A DNA stretch of 8,875 bases from Cytophagales bacterium (GTDB taxonomy: Bacteria > Bacteroidota > Bacteroidia > Cytophagales > Cyclobacteriaceae). The stretch lies in assembly GCA_020063545.1 (NCBI GenBank), contig JAGUUF010000139.1, forward strand, positions 1 to 8,875, written 5' to 3'. A program made the translations under genes and the position numbers. Shown here piece by piece: positions 7,138 through 8,875 of this stretch. Below the pieces are notes generated by a model, which was not told the origin of the DNA, did not search any database, and saw only the letters and a list, made by a program, of their open reading frames with translations. Position 1 is the first letter of the stretch, and each line of letters begins with the position of its first letter.

Positions 7138-8520
7138 TTAATTGGTCTCGGTCTTTGCCCGCCTTTTTATGAACTTATATTCAATACCAAATCGTGCATT
7201 GAGTCTGTCGACATAGGGACTTTTATGGTTTGGATCAAACATATTATACAACAGATAGGCGGTCCCTTTTAGTTTTTTGGTTAGCCGGTATTCTTTTTTA
7301 AGTCCGGTCATCATGCTGTAAACCCATTGCCATTGCCCGGTTTGCGGGTCAGTCATTGAATAATGTATAAACGTTCGAATCGTTTCACCTTCTATATGTG
7401 CTATGAACCCTCGTCCTAAGTTATAACTGGAATAAACCCTGGGGCCGTACACGTATGATAATTGATTCCATTGGTTATGGTCAGCATCATAGGCTATCCG
7501 CTGGTTCCAGCCTACACCGGCTGTCAACTTGCTGGTAAACCGATACCCGGTGTACAGATTAACATCCAGTAAATGTTCGTTCCAGCGCTGGTATTGCAAA
7601 GTCAATCCCGGAACAAGGCGTTCAATGAAGGATTTTTTCTTAATCGGGTCAGGAGCTTTTTTGGGCAGGTCAGCCAAACTTTGTACATCCGGGAACTTTT
7701 GCTTGTATTCACTTACCTGCTCCATTGACTTCCGCAAAATCTCCTGCTTGCCCCCAAAATGATCAAAGGCCTGCTCTTTCATTTCATTCAGCACCTGCTG
7801 CTGTGCCTCCTCACCCGATTTAGGAATCTGCGGCATATCGGGCATTTCTCCCAGTCTGTCACTGGCAAATGCCGAGGTTTCTTCTTCAACTCTTGCTGCA
7901 ATCTTTTCCTTCTCCGGTAATTTCATGCCCGGCAGACCTTCTTTTAATTCTTCTGCCTGACCGGCCAATGTTTTTAAATCATTCAGACCATTAAGGTTTA
8001 ACCCCGGCATATTTGGTGCTGAAAGATTTAATCCTTTTATCTCCGGCATGTTCAACTCAGGAATAGAAAATGCGGTACCCGGCAACGACACATCTAGATT
8101 ATCTAAGGCAGCACTATATTCGGATATTGAGCCGCTCAACCCGGGCGGCAGGTTAAGGCTGTTCAGCTTTTCACGGACTTCGCTTTTAAGTTTCTCACTT
8201 TTTGATTTCAGGGCGTATAACTTTTCTTCCTTTGCAGCATTGAGGCTGTCTATTTTATGGATCAAATCATCGGCAGGTTGGCCAAGCTGCTGAAGGCTGT
8301 CAATTCGGTGTTGAAAATTTCCTGCAAGCTTAATGTAAGCCCGATCGATGGAATCATATTGGGCGTGCATGGAATGGAACCTGGAAGCAGTTGTTAACTG
8401 GATGGAGTCTAGCTTTTGCAGGTTGATATTGATCGTTGAATCGCTCAACATGGAAAAACCGTCTGTACAGCAGGCAACACCCAATGCTAAATAGAACAAT
8501 GGAATTCTGATTATGCGCAT
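7138..8520 (-). CDS. Unrecognised exported protein: coiled coil plus probable small C-terminal outer-membrane beta-barrel
   Basis: I do not recognise this 460-residue protein. It begins with a hydrophobic export signal (MRIIRIPLFYLALGVACC, about residues 1-22); cysteines at 17-18 could make it a lipoprotein, but the lipobox is poor. Residues about 33-120 are charged, heptad-like and probably coiled coil, with several DSI/DSL segments. Residues about 152-182 are a Pro/Leu/Asn-rich stretch with repeating units (IPELNMPEIKGLNLS, MPGLNLNGLN). Residues 183-295 are charged and likely helical. From about 303 to 451 there are roughly eight amphipathic strand-like segments rich in Tyr/Trp (LTLQYQRW, LLDVNLYTGYRF, KLTAGVGWNQRIAY ... 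ARFGIEYKFI), suggesting a small barrel. An anchor spanning periplasm and outer membrane is plausible but unproven. It is a lone gene bracketed by two copies of a hairpin repeat. The ATG at 8520 is the natural start because the signal peptide follows it directly. Confidence 0.8.
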   Translation of the reverse strand: MRIIRIPLFYLALGVACCTDGFSMLSDSTININLQKLDSIQLTTASRFHSMHAQYDSIDRAYIKLAGNFQHRIDSLQQLGQPADDLIHKIDSLNAAKEEKLYALKSKSEKLKSEVREKLNSLNLPPGLSGSISEYSAALDNLDVSLPGTAFSIPELNMPEIKGLNLSAPNMPGLNLNGLNDLKTLAGQAEELKEGLPGMKLPEKEKIAARVEEETSAFASDRLGEMPDMPQIPKSGEEAQQQVLNEMKEQAFDHFGGKQEILRKSMEQVSEYKQKFPDVQSLADLPKKAPDPIKKKSFIERLVPGLTLQYQRWNEHLLDVNLYTGYRFTSKLTAGVGWNQRIAYDADHNQWNQLSYVYGPRVYSSYNLGRGFIAHIEGETIRTFIHYSMTDPQTGQWQWVYSMMTGLKKEYRLTKKLKGTAYLLYNMFDPNHKSPYVDRLNARFGIEYKFIKRRAKTETN

Positions 8521-8598
8521 GGTACCAATCAGTAGTTTCGGACGTTTAGCTCATTGATTAATAGCAAAACATCTGCCACGAGGAGTAGTTGATTCAGT

Positions 8599-8630
8599 TA
8601 AATTTACGGGGTTTTTGGATTCTTTACAAG
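8599..8630 (-). promoter_or_regulatory. Candidate promoter for the exported-protein gene (CTTG - 20 bp - TAAATTTA)
   Basis: On the minus strand CTTG (8630-8627) and TAAATTTA (8606-8599) are separated by 20 bp. Each differs by one base from the Bacteroidota -33 (TTTG) and -7 (TAnnTTTG) elements, and the spacing is right. This would give a leader of about 70 nt before the ATG at 8520. Confidence 0.4.
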
Positions 8631-8712
8631 CTGCAACTTTTTAATAGTTTTGGTATTTATACTCGCGCCCGAGGACTTTTATGACATGCCTACTTTTTTT
8701 GTCCTGTTTTAA

Positions 8713-8731
8713 GTTTACGCTTTATGTAAAC
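8713..8731. promoter_or_regulatory. Candidate operator: GTTTAC - 7 bp - GTAAAC inverted repeat
   Basis: A perfect 6-bp dyad with a 7-bp spacer lies about 40 bp upstream of the hairpin repeat and the XRE-type fragment. XRE-family repressors commonly bind such short AT-rich dyads in their own promoters, so this may be the operator of the damaged regulator gene. The dyad is short and chance occurrence is possible. Confidence 0.3.
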
Positions 8732-8759
8732 CTATTTCAAGACGAGACACACCTATGAG

Positions 8760-8789
8760 CCGCAGAGTCCCCGTTGGGAGACTCTGCGG
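8760..8789. repeat. Strong REP-like hairpin within repeat copy 2
   Basis: CCGCAGAGTC (8760-8769) pairs perfectly with GACTCTGCGG (8780-8789). Inside, CCC (8770-8772) pairs with GGG (8776-8778) around a GTT loop, with A8779 bulged. The result is about 13 bp of stem with a single-base bulge. No T-tract follows on either strand, so a repetitive extragenic palindrome or small mobile hairpin fits better than a terminator. Confidence 0.7.
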
Positions 8790-8797
8790 GGAAGGAA
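8766..8797 (+). repeat. Hairpin repeat, copy 2, directly abutting the XRE fragment
   Basis: This 32-bp segment is the second copy of the repeat at 7057-7087, in direct orientation about 1.7 kb away. The shared sequence ends at GGGGAAGGAA, and the codons of the regulator fragment (GTG GCT TCT AAA) begin at the next base. Similarity between copies stops at both ends, which fits an inserted short element rather than a larger duplication. Confidence 0.75.
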
Positions 8798-8875
8798 GTG
8801 GCTTCTAAAATTGCTGATGCCCTCGAAGTGAGCCTGGATTTTCTGCTCGGCAAAACAACGGCTGAACTGGATAAG
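8798..8875 (+). pseudogene. XRE-family (HTH_3) regulator, fragment lacking its N-terminal part; runs off the right edge
   Basis: From 8798 the frame reads VASKIADALEVSLDFLLGKTTAELDK and is open to the window edge. This matches the end of an HTH_3/XRE DNA-binding domain and the linker after it (typical form: ...VASKIADALEVSLDYLVGKT). The preceding HTH helices are absent: going upstream the frame runs through the hairpin repeat (AESPLGDSAGKE) and stops at TGA 8756-8758, with no ATG. A GTG at 8798 could formally start translation but would give a protein without its recognition helix. The ATG at 8754 is in another frame and stops at 8809. The gene therefore appears 5'-truncated at the repeat. 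The downstream part cannot be seen, so a functional remnant is not excluded. Confidence 0.6.

Noticed and set aside
7041..7172. Small plus-strand frame starting ATG at 7041 (MTGLFQSPLGELRGRKYKQF..., 43 codons)
   Set aside because: It runs through the hairpin repeat and into the 3' end of the 7138-8520 gene. There is no support beyond an open frame.
7021..8550. Shared 9-mer ACGTTTAGC at 7021-7029 and 8542-8550
   Set aside because: Exact 9-mers shared by chance are expected many times in a window this size, and the flanking similarity is weak.
8681..8758. Short plus-strand frame MTCLLFLSCFKFTLYVNLFQDETHL
   Set aside because: It is 25 codons long with no homology I can see, and it overlaps the putative operator region; probably chance.

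Overview
The window looks like chromosomal DNA from a Bacteroidota bacterium, probably Cytophagales-like. The evidence is a SusC/SusD outer-membrane uptake pair, start codons without convincing Shine-Dalgarno sequences, and candidate TAnnTTTG-type promoter boxes. The lineage is inferred from gene content only.

Layout, left to right. Positions 1-138 (minus) hold the first 46 codons of a SusD/RagB-like lipoprotein that runs off the left edge. Positions 157-3192 (minus) hold its SusC-type TonB-dependent partner. This gene would be about 1,010 residues long but is cut by one in-frame TAG at 1567-1569, leaving an N-terminal piece (signal peptide, carboxypeptidase-regulatory-like domain, plug, early barrel) and a C-terminal barrel piece in the same frame. 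A divergent Nudix hydrolase of the CoA pyrophosphatase (NudL) type lies at 3322-3954 (plus). It ends 9 bp from the end of a convergent two-gene unit on the minus strand: a mitochondrial-type aconitase (4528-6963) followed after 12 bp by an FtnA-type ferritin (3964-4515). From 6964 to the right edge is a less ordinary region. It has two direct copies of a GC-rich hairpin repeat (7057-7087 and 8766-8797) bracketing an unrecognised exported protein (7138-8520, minus), and a plus-strand XRE-type regulator fragment abutting the second repeat and running off the right edge.

The SusC/SusD pair would import a TonB-dependent substrate, but the sequence does not say which. Aconitase (4Fe-4S, TCA cycle) and ferritin (iron storage) form a likely iron-linked operon. 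The strongest oddity is a tail of about 54 residues at the aconitase C-terminus, with 29 Lys/Arg, 15 Ala and no acidic residue, resembling a histone H1-type nucleic-acid-binding tail. It follows a complete aconitase whose catalytic and cluster residues are all present. A nucleic-acid-associated aconitase encoded directly upstream of ferritin is the best candidate here for undescribed biology. Its function is inference only.
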